A stretch of 58,392 nucleotides of DNA from Reyranella sp. Lineage in GTDB: Bacteria > Pseudomonadota > Alphaproteobacteria > Reyranellales > Reyranellaceae. This document shows positions 29,243 through 36,826 of this stretch, one piece after another. The translations under genes and the position numbers were made by a program. The stretch lies in NCBI GenBank assembly GCA_021732285.1, contig JAKFVH010000034.1, positions 1 to 58,392 on the forward strand. The letters are read 5' to 3'. Below the pieces are notes generated by a model that was not told the origin of the DNA, searched no databases, and saw only the letters and a list, made by a program, of their open reading frames with translations. Each line of letters begins with the position of its first letter. Position 1 is the first letter of the stretch.

Positions 29243-30435
29243 AGATCACCGCCGTCGAAACCGTCCGCCTGGGCGAGTTCCCCAACCTCATCTGGGTGCG
29301 GCTCAGGACCGACGAGGGCCTTGTAGGCCTCGGCGAGACCTTCATGGGCGCGGCCGCCGTCGAGGCCTACATCCACGAGAGCGCCGCGCCCAAGCTGATC
29401 GGCCGCGATCCCATCCAGATCGAGGCGATCAACCGAAGCCTCATCAACTATCTCGGCTGGCGCGGCACCGGCGTGGAGACGCGCGGCAACTCGGCGATCG
29501 ACATCGCGCTGTGGGACCTGTTCGGCAAGGCGATCGGCCGGCCGGTGTGCGAGGCGCTGGGCGGCAAAAGCCGCGATCGCATCCGCGTCTACAACACCTG
29601 TGCGGGCTACAAGTACATCCGCGACGAGCGCAGCCAGGCCGTCGCCAACTGGGGCGTCGGCAACAAGCAGGGTCCCTACGAGGACCTCGAAGCCTTCCTG
29701 CATCGCGCCGACGAGCTTGCCCTGTCGCTGCTCGAGCAGGGCATCACCGGCATGAAGATCTGGCCGTTCGACATCGCCGCCGAGCGCACGGCCGGTTGGG
29801 ACATCTCGCCGGCCGAGCTCGATGCGGCGCTGGAACCGTTCGCGAAGATCCGCAAGGCGGTCGGCAATCGCATGGACATCATGGTCGAGTTCCATTCGCT
29901 GTGGAGCCTGCCGATGGCGCAGCGGCTCGCCCGCGCGCTCGAGCCGTTCGGCACCTACTGGCACGAGGATCCGCTGCGTCTCGACAACCTCGCCGACCTG
30001 AAAGCCTACGCCCCGCATTCAAAGGCGTGGGTGTGCGCGTCGGAGACGCTGGCCTACACCCATTCCTTCCGCGAGTACCTCGAGACCGGCGTCGCCGGCG
30101 TCGCCATGCTCGATCTGTCGTGGTGCGGTGGGCTGTCGGAGGCGCGCAAGATCGCAGCGCTGGCCGAAGCCTGGCATGTCCCGGTGGCGCCGCACGACTG
30201 CACCGGCCCGGTGGTCTATGCCGCCTCCTGCCATTTCTCGCTGCATGCGCGCAATGCGCTGATCCAGGAAAGCGTTCGCGCCTTCTATAGCGGCTGGTAC
30301 ACCGAGTTGGTCACCGAGCTGCCGCCGATCACCAAGGGCGAGGTCACGGTGAACATGAAGCCCGGCCTCGGCCTCGACCTTCTGCCCGACCTCGACCGGC
30401 GCAAGGACGCGTCGGTCCGCACCACGCGGGCGTAG
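29239..30435 (+). CDS. Mandelate racemase/muconate lactonizing enzyme family protein
   Basis: A 398-residue enolase-superfamily enzyme. An N-terminal capping domain (KITAVETVRLGEFPNLIWVRL, GLGETFMG) is followed by the barrel domain. Candidate metal ligands are acidic residues in MDIMVEFHS, YWHEDPL and VCASETLA (ends of strands 3, 4 and 5). The late acid/base motif is VAPHDCTGP. Length and motifs resemble sugar-acid dehydratases or galactarolactone cycloisomerases, but the exact substrate cannot be read. Four bases separate it from the next small gene. Confidence 0.85.
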   Translation: MKITAVETVRLGEFPNLIWVRLRTDEGLVGLGETFMGAAAVEAYIHESAAPKLIGRDPIQIEAINRSLINYLGWRGTGVETRGNSAIDIALWDLFGKAIGRPVCEALGGKSRDRIRVYNTCAGYKYIRDERSQAVANWGVGNKQGPYEDLEAFLHRADELALSLLEQGITGMKIWPFDIAAERTAGWDISPAELDAALEPFAKIRKAVGNRMDIMVEFHSLWSLPMAQRLARALEPFGTYWHEDPLRLDNLADLKAYAPHSKAWVCASETLAYTHSFREYLETGVAGVAMLDLSWCGGLSEARKIAALAEAWHVPVAPHDCTGPVVYAASCHFSLHARNALIQESVRAFYSGWYTELVTELPPITKGEVTVNMKPGLGLDLLPDLDRRKDASVRTTRA

Positions 30436-30438
30436 CCG

Positions 30439-30702
30439 ATGATCCAGTGGACGGAGATCCTGATCGCAGCCGGCGCGGCGATGGTAGTGGCCGTCGGCAT
30501 TCGTGTTTACCGTGCCCGGACGGCCGCGCGCGAGCGCGGGCCTGCCCATATCCACGAGCCGCTGATGAAGCGCGCCGAGGCGCTGGCCGATAAAAACCCG
30601 TTCCTGCGCAAGGTCACCCGCGAGTTCAAGGCCAACGGCCACATCTCGAACCGCCAGGCCGATGCGGTGAAGAAGGCGATCGCCCGTATCGAGGCGCGTT
30701 GA
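30439..30702 (+). CDS. Small hypothetical membrane protein
   Basis: 87 residues: one N-terminal transmembrane helix (ILIAAGAAMVVAVGIRVY), then a basic cytosolic tail with KNPFLRKVTREFKANG and a C-terminal helix ADAVKKAIARIEAR. It follows the enolase-superfamily gene by 3 bp and is probably co-transcribed. No family recognised. Confidence 0.65.
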   Translation: MIQWTEILIAAGAAMVVAVGIRVYRARTAARERGPAHIHEPLMKRAEALADKNPFLRKVTREFKANGHISNRQADAVKKAIARIEAR

Positions 30703-30706
30703 GCAT

Positions 30707-30735
30707 GGGAGCGCGGGCCTCCGGCCCGCCCTCCC
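30707..30735. repeat. REP-like palindrome, partial copy
   Basis: GGGAGCGCGGGCCTCCGGCCCGC matches the left arm of the elements at 38587 and 51303 exactly, but the right arm is cut to CTCCC. It lies 4 bp after a stop codon (30702). The rest of the gap to 30786 shows no gene. Confidence 0.75.
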
Positions 30736-30785
30736 AAGTCTTATCCCAATGGCAGGCGCTGCGGCGTTTGGACTAGTGTCGGCTC

Positions 30786-31643
30786 GTGCTTCGCAAGGTC
30801 CTCCGTCTCGCCGCGCTTCTTCTGGTCACGCTGCCCGCCGCGTCCGGCGCCCAGCAATTCGGCGGCCCGCGGCGCGTCGAAGTCTCTCCCGCCTATCCCT
30901 ACACGGCCGTCGGCAAATGGACCTACGGCGACGGCGGCAGCCGCACCGTGTGCACGGCATTCCTGGTCAACAACTGCACCCTGGTGACGGCGCGGCGCTG
31001 CGGCCAGGGCAAGGCCGGCAGCTTCCAGTTCGAGACCAGCGACGGCCAGCGCTTCCAGGTCCGCAACGTGCGCGCCGACCATGGCGACAAGAGCGAGGCC
31101 AAGCCGGAAGAACCGGACCTCGATGTCGCTTTCGGCCAGATCGCCGCGCGTGCCGGCCAGCCCCCGCCCGGCGAGAAATACGGTCGGTTCGGCTTCGATG
31201 ACGCCGATACCGTGACGGCAAGCTCGGGCTTCACGCCGCACTGCAGCTTCGGCTTCAGCCACAACGAGGAGGGCAAGGGCGGCCGCGGCACGCTCGATCC
31301 CGACGTCTACGTCTGGGGGTCGCTGCGCCGCCTGTTTCCCGCCAAGGCGCGCAGCGACGAGTTCTTCCTGCACATGACCAACGGCGTCTACGGCGCGTCG
31401 GGCAGCCCGATCTTCCGCTGCCTGGCCAACTTCAACGCCGGCAAGCTGCTCGGCATTGACGTGAGCGCGCCCGCCCGCGTCGTCGGCGTCTTCATCCGCT
31501 TGAGCAACGAGAAGGATAACCTGAAGTTCGCCGACCGCCTGCGCGTCGAACCCAAGGACATGGCCTGGGGCATCGGCGGCAAGCAGTTCTATCCCTACTT
31601 GCTCGACTATGTGAAACAGCACCCGTGCGAAGCAGTGCGATGA
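30786..31643 (+). CDS. Secreted trypsin-like serine protease homologue, catalytic His missing
   Basis: 285 residues with a signal peptide (LRLAALLLVTLPAASGA) and GTG start. The chymotrypsin-fold landmarks are visible: strand CTAFLVNNCTLVTARRCG, where the usual TAAHC reads TARRC, so the catalytic His is Arg. Asp appears in DLDVAFGQI, and Ser in GASGSPIF (V8-protease type GxSGSP). Cys pairs are retained. It is probably inactive as a protease and may bind ligands or act as a pseudoenzyme (inference). The end overlaps the ycaQ start by ATGA. Confidence 0.72.
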   Translation: MLRKVLRLAALLLVTLPAASGAQQFGGPRRVEVSPAYPYTAVGKWTYGDGGSRTVCTAFLVNNCTLVTARRCGQGKAGSFQFETSDGQRFQVRNVRADHGDKSEAKPEEPDLDVAFGQIAARAGQPPPGEKYGRFGFDDADTVTASSGFTPHCSFGFSHNEEGKGGRGTLDPDVYVWGSLRRLFPAKARSDEFFLHMTNGVYGASGSPIFRCLANFNAGKLLGIDVSAPARVVGVFIRLSNEKDNLKFADRLRVEPKDMAWGIGGKQFYPYLLDYVKQHPCEAVR

Positions 31644-32857
31644 GCCGCCGGTCGTCTCTCTCCGCCGCACAGGCGCGGCGCATCGCTTTGGCCGCTCAAG
31701 GTTTCGGTGCTGCCCGTCCCAGCGGGCCGCTCAATGCCGGTCACGTCAAGCGCGCCGTCGATCGGCTGGGGCTTCTGCAGATCGATTCGGTGAACGTGCT
31801 GACGAGGGCGCACTACCTGCCGCTGTTCTCGCGGCTGGGCAACTACGCCAGCGACCACCTCGACCGCATCGCCTGGGGCCGCAAGAGCCAGCGCGGGCTG
31901 TTCGAGTTCTGGGCGCACGAGGCCTCGTTGCTGCCGCTCGGCACGCATCCCCTGTTCCGCTGGCGCATGCAGCGCTCCCGCGAGAATGCCGGCGACGGCA
32001 AGGGCAAGCTGCATCTCCTTCGCAAGGAGAAGCCAAAGTACATCGACGCGGTGCTGCGCGAGATCGCCGACCGCGGCCCGCTCGCCGCGTCGGAGCTGTC
32101 CAACGCCGGCGAGCGGCGCGGCCCCTGGTGGGGCTGGAACGACGGCAAGCTCGCCGTCGAATGGCTGTTCTTCGCGGGCCTCGTCACCACGGCGACGCGG
32201 CGCGGCACGTTCGAGCGCGTCTACGACCTCACCGAGCGCGTGCTGCCGGCCAGCATCGTCGCCCTGCCGACGCCCAGCGCCGAGGAAGCGCAGCGCGAGC
32301 TCCTGCGTCTGTCCGCGCAGGCGCTGGGCGTCGCCACCGAATTCGACCTGCGCGACTACTTTCGCCTCGGCGTCGCCGACACCAAGGCGCGCCTCGCCGA
32401 GCTGGTCGAAGCCGGCGATCTTCTGGCGGTCGAGGTCGAGGGCTGGAACCGGCCGGCCTATCTGCATCCTGCCGTGCGCCAACCGCGCAAGGTCGAGGCG
32501 CGCGCCCTGCTGGCGCCGTTCGATCCCTTGATCTGGGAGCGCGACCGCACCCATCGCATCTTCGATTTCTTCTACCGCATCGGCATCTACACGCCCGTCG
32601 CCAAGCGCACGCACGGCTACTACGTGCTGCCCTTCCTGCTGGGCGACTGGCTGGTGGCCCGCGTCGACCTCAAGTCCGACCGCGCCAATTCGAAGCTGCT
32701 GGTCCATGCCGCGCATCTCGAGGAAGGCCAGGACGCGGCCCAAGTCGCAGGACCGCTCAGCGAAGAGCTGCGGCTGATGGCCGACTGGCTCGGCCTCGAA
32801 AGCGTATCCCTGCCCCGCGTCGGCGCGCTGGCGAAGACCATGGGGCGGATGCGATAA
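31640..32857 (+). CDS. ycaQ: YcaQ/AlkZ-family DNA glycosylase (HTH_42)
   Basis: A 405-residue winged-helix protein of the family that removes alkylated bases and unhooks interstrand crosslinks. The diagnostic N-terminal block is LGLLQIDSVNVLTRAHYLPL, with the QxD catalytic pair (Q-I-D) as in E. coli YcaQ. FSRLGNY and FEFWAHEASLLP follow, matching that protein closely. Later winged-helix segments and the DPLIWERDRTHRIFDFFYR block complete the family pattern. The start was taken at ATG 31640, coupled to the upstream gene. Confidence 0.9.
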   Translation: MSRRSSLSAAQARRIALAAQGFGAARPSGPLNAGHVKRAVDRLGLLQIDSVNVLTRAHYLPLFSRLGNYASDHLDRIAWGRKSQRGLFEFWAHEASLLPLGTHPLFRWRMQRSRENAGDGKGKLHLLRKEKPKYIDAVLREIADRGPLAASELSNAGERRGPWWGWNDGKLAVEWLFFAGLVTTATRRGTFERVYDLTERVLPASIVALPTPSAEEAQRELLRLSAQALGVATEFDLRDYFRLGVADTKARLAELVEAGDLLAVEVEGWNRPAYLHPAVRQPRKVEARALLAPFDPLIWERDRTHRIFDFFYRIGIYTPVAKRTHGYYVLPFLLGDWLVARVDLKSDRANSKLLVHAAHLEEGQDAAQVAGPLSEELRLMADWLGLESVSLPRVGALAKTMGRMR

Positions 32858-32876
32858 AGCGGATGAACGAGCAAGG

Positions 32877-32982
32877 CCTCACCCTGAGGAGCACCGCGAA
32901 GCGGTGCGTCTCGAAGGGTGGCAACAACGAGACTGTGGCCCACCCTTCGAGACGCGCACTTCGTGCGCTCCTCAGGGTGAGG
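32877..32982. repeat. Large REP-type inverted repeat
   Basis: Outer arms CCTCACCCTGAGGAGC...GAAGGGTGG (32877-32921) and CCACCCTTCGAG...CTCAGGGTGAGG (32940-32982) are inverted. Each arm holds its own small hairpin (CACCGCGAAGCGGTG and GCGCACTTCGTGCGC). This matches a repetitive palindrome family common in Hyphomicrobiales-like genomes. It lies between ycaQ and the amidohydrolase and ends 11 bp before the latter's start codon. Confidence 0.85.
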
Positions 32983-32993
32983 TGGAGTGGGAA

Positions 32994-34121
32994 ATGAACG
33001 ATCTGGTGTTGAAAGGCGGCCGCGTGGTCGATCCCTCGCAGGGCATCGACAAGGTGACCGACATCGCCTTCGCAAACGGCAAGGTGGCCGCGATCGGCGA
33101 CAATCTCTCCGGCAAGGACACCCGCAACGTCGCGGGCAAGATCGTCTCGCCTGGCCTGATCGACCTGCACACCCATGTCTACTGGGGCGGCACGTCGCTC
33201 GGCGTCGAAGCCGAGCTTTTGGCCCGCACCGGCGGCGTCACCACCTTCATCGATGCGGGCAGCGCCGGCCCCGGCAACTTCCACGGCTTTCGCAAGCATG
33301 TGATCGAGCCGTCGCCGGTCCGCATCCTGCCCTATCTCAACATCGCCTTCCCCGGCATCTTCGCCTTCTCCAAGACCGTGATGGTCGGCGAGAATTCCGA
33401 CATGCGCCTGATCGACCCGCGCGAGGCCGTGCGCGTGGCGCGCGAGCACAAGGACCTGGTGCTGGGCATCAAGGTGCGCGTCGGCCGATCGGCCAGCGGC
33501 GATTCCGGCGCAAAGCCGCTCGACATCGCCCTCGAGGTCGCCGAGGAGCTCGGCGTGCCGATGATGGCCCATCTCGACAACCCGCCGCCGTCGCGCCGCG
33601 AGGTCGTCGACCGGCTGCGCCCGGGCGACATCCTCACCCATTGCTTCCGCCCCTTCCCCAACGCGCCGGTGCGGCCCGACGGCAAGGTGCGCGAGGAGAT
33701 CCTGGCCGCCCGCGCGCGCGGCGTGATCTTCGACATCGGCCACGGCGGCGGCTCGTTCGGCTTCGGCACTACGCGCGGCATGCTGGCGGCGGGCTTCCTG
33801 CCCGACGTGATCTCCTCGGACGTGCACGTGATCTCGATCGAGGGTCCGGCGTTCGATCTTTTGACGACGATGTCCAAGTTCCTGTGCCTGGGCGTCGATC
33901 TGCCGACCGTGATCAAGCTTTCGACTGGAAATGCCGCCGCCGCCATCAACCGTCGCGACCTCGGGACGTTGAAGGTGGGTGGCGTCGGCGAGGCGACGGT
34001 GATCGAGGAAGTGAGCGGCAGCTTCGACTACGCCGATTCGATCGGCGAGCACATGACGGGAACCAAGCGGCTGCTTTCAGCCGGCGTCGTGCTGGCGGGC
34101 CGCTGGTGGCATCCGGCCTGA
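32994..34121 (+). CDS. Amidohydrolase/deacetylase family metallohydrolase
   Basis: A 375-residue TIM-barrel metallohydrolase. The metal-binding HxH is in LIDLHTHVYWGG, a likely carboxylated Lys in LVLGIKVRVG, His ligands in MMAHLDNP and ILTHCFRPF, and the catalytic Asp in ISSDVH. A beta-sandwich of N- and C-terminal strands (NDLVLKGGRVVDPS; ATVIEEVSG) frames the barrel. The pattern fits the D-aminoacylase/dihydroorotase-like deacetylases. ATG 32994 was used. Upstream in-frame codons run through the REP element. Confidence 0.87.
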   Translation: MNDLVLKGGRVVDPSQGIDKVTDIAFANGKVAAIGDNLSGKDTRNVAGKIVSPGLIDLHTHVYWGGTSLGVEAELLARTGGVTTFIDAGSAGPGNFHGFRKHVIEPSPVRILPYLNIAFPGIFAFSKTVMVGENSDMRLIDPREAVRVAREHKDLVLGIKVRVGRSASGDSGAKPLDIALEVAEELGVPMMAHLDNPPPSRREVVDRLRPGDILTHCFRPFPNAPVRPDGKVREEILAARARGVIFDIGHGGGSFGFGTTRGMLAAGFLPDVISSDVHVISIEGPAFDLLTTMSKFLCLGVDLPTVIKLSTGNAAAAINRRDLGTLKVGGVGEATVIEEVSGSFDYADSIGEHMTGTKRLLSAGVVLAGRWWHPA

Positions 34122-34133
34122 GAGACCTGCGAA

Positions 34134-34379
34134 ATGAGCGACCCCAAGGAGTTCGCGTCGCCTGTCTGCAGCGCCAATGAGGCCGACGATGCCTACATGG
34201 GCTTTGCCAGCCGGGCGGAGATCGCGGCCTTCCTGAAGGAGCTCGAAGCAGCCGAGCGCGCCGGGCGGCCGCACGCGGAGATGCTGCGGCGGATGCTGCC
34301 CAAGGTCCGCGACGACGCCCTGCACCGCGAGCTCAGCGCCAAGCTTCGAGCGCAAGAATCCGTCGAATCAAAGACTTAG
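34134..34379 (+). CDS. Small conserved hypothetical protein (DUF6306-like)
   Basis: 81 residues with CSANEADDAYMGF, then a helical segment rich in Glu, Ala and Arg (LKELEAAERAGRP) and a C-terminal helix. This resembles small proteins with a DxAYMGY opening annotated as DUF6306 (recollection, not verified). It follows the amidohydrolase by 12 bp and is probably co-transcribed. Confidence 0.6.
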   Translation: MSDPKEFASPVCSANEADDAYMGFASRAEIAAFLKELEAAERAGRPHAEMLRRMLPKVRDDALHRELSAKLRAQESVESKT

Positions 34380-34409
34380 CCTCTGGATAAGATTTTTCCG
34401 GGAGCCGCT

Positions 34410-34435
34410 GCAACTTTTTCGGCCCGGCTATCGTT
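34410..34435 (+). promoter_or_regulatory. EcfG-type (general stress) promoter for a non-coding transcript
   Basis: GCAAC (34410-34414), 17 bp, CGTT (34432-34435). The same -35/-10 pair occurs upstream of several small stress-type genes in this window. No protein gene follows on this strand. The expected start of transcription (about 34442) is the 5' edge of the folded RNA candidate. Confidence 0.55.
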
Positions 34436-34441
34436 GAAAAC

Positions 34442-34540
34442 GCATTGGTCGGGTACCGGTATCGCCCTGCCCCCGCTCAGCGATGCCACTCTCCCCGCCC
34501 GACCTATAGCCCGTCTCCGAGGAAACTCGGAGGCGGGCTG
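34442..34540 (+). ncRNA. Candidate general-stress small RNA with C-rich loops (GsrN-like in architecture)
   Basis: Three helices can be drawn by eye. Stem 1 is GGTCGGG (34447-34453) with CCCGACC (34498-34504). Inside it, stem 2 is GGTATCGC (34458-34465) with GCGATGCC (34480-34487), one G-U pair. It closes a C-rich 14-nt loop (34466-34479), and a second C-rich strand ACTCTCCCCG follows (34488-34497). A 3' hairpin of 14 bp with a GAAA loop lies at 34508-34539. The exposed CCCCC and CTCCCC could pair with ribosome-binding sites. Caulobacter GsrN is a known sigma-T (EcfG)-dependent sRNA of similar size; equivalence is inference. There is no U-tract after the last hairpin. Confidence 0.55.
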
Positions 34541-34573
34541 CCTGCTTCTGGGGGCCCGATTCCGAAAGGCTGT

Positions 34574-35545
34574 TCAGGCGCTCGCGACCAGGTAGACGAC
34601 GGCGAACAGCCGCACCGGGTCGGTCCAGGTCCGGGCGATCGTGAAGCCCGCGCTGCGCGCCAGCATGGCGATGCCGGCATCATCGAACTTGTAGGAATAC
34701 TCGGTGTGAACCCGCTCGCCTTCGGCGAAGGCGAAGCTCTGGCCGGCAACGGTGACGGTCTGCGGCCTGAGGCTGCGGAAGTAGATTTCGATGCGGCCGT
34801 CGATCGGATTGTAGAACGCCTCGTGGGCGAAGGCCGACAGATCGAAGTTGGCGTCGAGCTCGCGGTTCATGCGCCGCAGCAGGTTCAGCGTGAACTGCGC
34901 CGTGACGCCGGCCGAGTCGTTGTAGGCGTCGTGCAGGCGCCGTGGATCCTTCTTGAGATCGACGCCGAGCACCATCGCCCCGTTTTGACCGAGCAGACCG
35001 TGGGCGCGGCGCAGGAAGGCAGTCGCCTCGAGCGGCGTAAGATTGCCGATGGTCGAGCCGGGAAAGAAGCCGATGCGCCGGCGCGCCGCGCTCACGTCGG
35101 CCGGCAGTCGGGCGAGAGTCATGTAGTCGGCGCAGACCGGTTCGACCTTCAAGTGCGGGTAGTCGCGGCGCAACCCGTTCGCCGTGGCGTCGAGATGCTG
35201 GCGCGAGATGTCGATCGGCACATAAGCCACGAGATCGCGCATGGCCTCGATCAGGAGCCGCGACTTCACGCTCGAGCCGCTGCCATACTCGACCAGCGCG
35301 CAGCCGGGACCCGCCATCGCGGCGATGTCGGCCTCGAAGCGGCGCAGGATCTCGATCTCGGTGCGCGTGAGGTAGTACTCGGGCAACTCGCAGATCGCAT
35401 CGAACAGCGCCGAGCCGCGCGCGTCGTAGAGGAACTTGGCCGGAATGGCGCGCGGCGTGCTCTCCAGGCCCGACAGCACGGCCTCCCGGAATTCGCTGCG
35501 GTCATCCAGCTCGGCGCGGTCGAGAAGCAGGGGCGAGCCGTTCAT
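34574..35545 (-). CDS. egtD: L-histidine N-alpha-methyltransferase
   Basis: 323 residues. EgtD trimethylates histidine to hercynine, the first step to ergothioneine. Family motifs in order: PAKFLYDARGSALFDAICELP, EYYLTRTE, the SAM loop VEYGSGSSVKSRLL, PIDIS, FFPGSTIGN and GVDLKKD (each a conserved EgtD block), then YNDSAGVTAQF. ATG 35545 overlaps the egtB TGA by 4 bp and has GGAG 9-10 nt upstream. The hairpin at 34508-34539 lies downstream and could also terminate this operon. Confidence 0.94.
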   Translation of the reverse strand: MNGSPLLLDRAELDDRSEFREAVLSGLESTPRAIPAKFLYDARGSALFDAICELPEYYLTRTEIEILRRFEADIAAMAGPGCALVEYGSGSSVKSRLLIEAMRDLVAYVPIDISRQHLDATANGLRRDYPHLKVEPVCADYMTLARLPADVSAARRRIGFFPGSTIGNLTPLEATAFLRRAHGLLGQNGAMVLGVDLKKDPRRLHDAYNDSAGVTAQFTLNLLRRMNRELDANFDLSAFAHEAFYNPIDGRIEIYFRSLRPQTVTVAGQSFAFAEGERVHTEYSYKFDDAGIAMLARSAGFTIARTWTDPVRLFAVVYLVASA

Positions 35546-36735
35546 CTGAGATCCTCCGCGAGACGAATGCCGCCGAACATCCAACGGGCGTCGGGCGGGA
35601 AAAAGTTACGATAGGTCGGGCGCACGTGGCCGGCCGGCGTCGCCGAGCAGCCGCCGCGCAGCACCATCTGGTTGGCCATGAACTTGCCGTTGTACTCGCC
35701 GATCGCGCCGGGCGGCTCGCGATAGCCGGGATAGGCGACGTAGGGACTGGCGGTCCATTCCCAGACGATGCCGGTGTCATCGAGCGCCAAGGCGCCCGCC
35801 TCCCACTCCGCCTCGCGCGGCAGGCGCTTGCCCGCCCACTTGGCGAAGGCGGCGGCCTCGAAGCCGCTGACGTGGCAGACTGGCGCGGCAGGATCGAGCG
35901 GCTGCAGGCCGGACAGGGTGAAGACCCGCCAGCTCGCGCCGTCCTGCTCCCAGTAGAGCGGTGCGGTCCAGCCGCGCTGATTCACGCAGTCCCAGCCCGC
36001 CGACAACCAGAACTCCGGCCGCCGATAGCCGCCATCCTCGATGAAGGCGAGATACTCGCCGCAATTGGTCGGCCGCGAGGCGAGCGCAAACGGTTCCAGC
36101 CACACGCGATGGCGCGGCCCTTCGTTGTCGAAGGCGAAGTCCTCGCCGTCATGGCCGATCTCGACCAGCCCGCCTTCGAAGTCGCGCCACGCCAATGGTG
36201 TTGTCACGCCAGGCGAAGGTGCGGAGGCGTGATAGGCGGGCTTCAGCGGATTGAGCGACAGCAGATGCTTGGCATCCATCAGGATCAGCTCCTGATGTTG
36301 CTGCTCGTGATGCAGGCCGAGCTCGACGACGGCGTCGATGTCCTGGTTGGCGCTGTCGAGTAGCGCGACCGTCGCGTCCGAGACGTGCCGACGATAGGCC
36401 ATGACTTCGGACAACCCGGGACGCGTGAGCATGCCGCGCTGCGGACGCGGATGACGTGGGCCGACGGCTTCGTAGTAGGAGTTGAAGAGATACTCGTAAG
36501 CAGGATCGAAGACGCGGTAGCCGGGCGCATGCGGGAGCAGCACGAAGGTCTCGAAGAACCACGTGGTGTGCGCCAGGTGCCACTTGGTCGGGCTGGCGTC
36601 GGGCATCGACTGGACCGTCTGGTCCTCGGCCGACAAAGGTTCAGCGAGCTGCTCGGTGCAGGTGCGGACGTCCATAAACCGCTTGCTGCGGTGGCCGCCA
36701 CGCGTCCGCACGCCACGCGTTATCAGGTTGGACAC
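35542..36735 (-). CDS. egtB: Ergothioneine biosynthesis sulfoxide synthase EgtB
   Basis: About 397 residues. It is the non-haem iron enzyme coupling a thiol donor to hercynine. The N-terminal DinB-like domain has the iron ligands in KWHLAHTTWFFE and ELGLHHEQQHQELILMD (HxxxH). The C-terminal FGE-sulfatase domain includes FDNEGPRHRVWLEPF, PVCHVSGFEAAAFAKWAGKRLP and a final RPTYRNFFPPDARW with FGGIRLA. GTG 36735 was chosen because GGCGGAGG lies 4 nt upstream; a further in-frame ATG (36864) runs into the divergent gene. Whether Cys or gamma-Glu-Cys is the donor cannot be told. No egtA or egtC is present nearby. Confidence 0.93.
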   Translation of the reverse strand: MSNLITRGVRTRGGHRSKRFMDVRTCTEQLAEPLSAEDQTVQSMPDASPTKWHLAHTTWFFETFVLLPHAPGYRVFDPAYEYLFNSYYEAVGPRHPRPQRGMLTRPGLSEVMAYRRHVSDATVALLDSANQDIDAVVELGLHHEQQHQELILMDAKHLLSLNPLKPAYHASAPSPGVTTPLAWRDFEGGLVEIGHDGEDFAFDNEGPRHRVWLEPFALASRPTNCGEYLAFIEDGGYRRPEFWLSAGWDCVNQRGWTAPLYWEQDGASWRVFTLSGLQPLDPAAPVCHVSGFEAAAFAKWAGKRLPREAEWEAGALALDDTGIVWEWTASPYVAYPGYREPPGAIGEYNGKFMANQMVLRGGCSATPAGHVRPTYRNFFPPDARWMFGGIRLAEDLR

Positions 36736-36756
36736 GGCACCTCCGCCCTGTCGGCA

Positions 36757-36781
36757 AACGCCGGCGACGATAGCCGGTTGC
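36757..36781 (-). promoter_or_regulatory. EcfG-type promoter of egtB-egtD
   Basis: On the minus strand GCAAC (36781-36777), 16 bp, CGTT (36760-36757). The -10 box ends 21 nt before the egtB GTG. The match is one base from GGAAC, and the same variant is found at three other stress-gene promoters here. Confidence 0.5.
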
Positions 36782-36826
36782 AATGCCGTGGTCGTCCACT
36801 CACTGTGGACATCCCCGAACGTAGGG

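Noticed and set aside
34445..35614. 389-codon plus-strand ORF that would be served by the 34410 promoter
   Set aside because: Most of it is antisense to egtD. The first part covers the folded region and has no ribosome site or protein-like composition.
35626..36363. 245-codon plus-strand ORF
   Set aside because: Antisense to egtB, whose iron-binding and FGE motifs are unmistakable.
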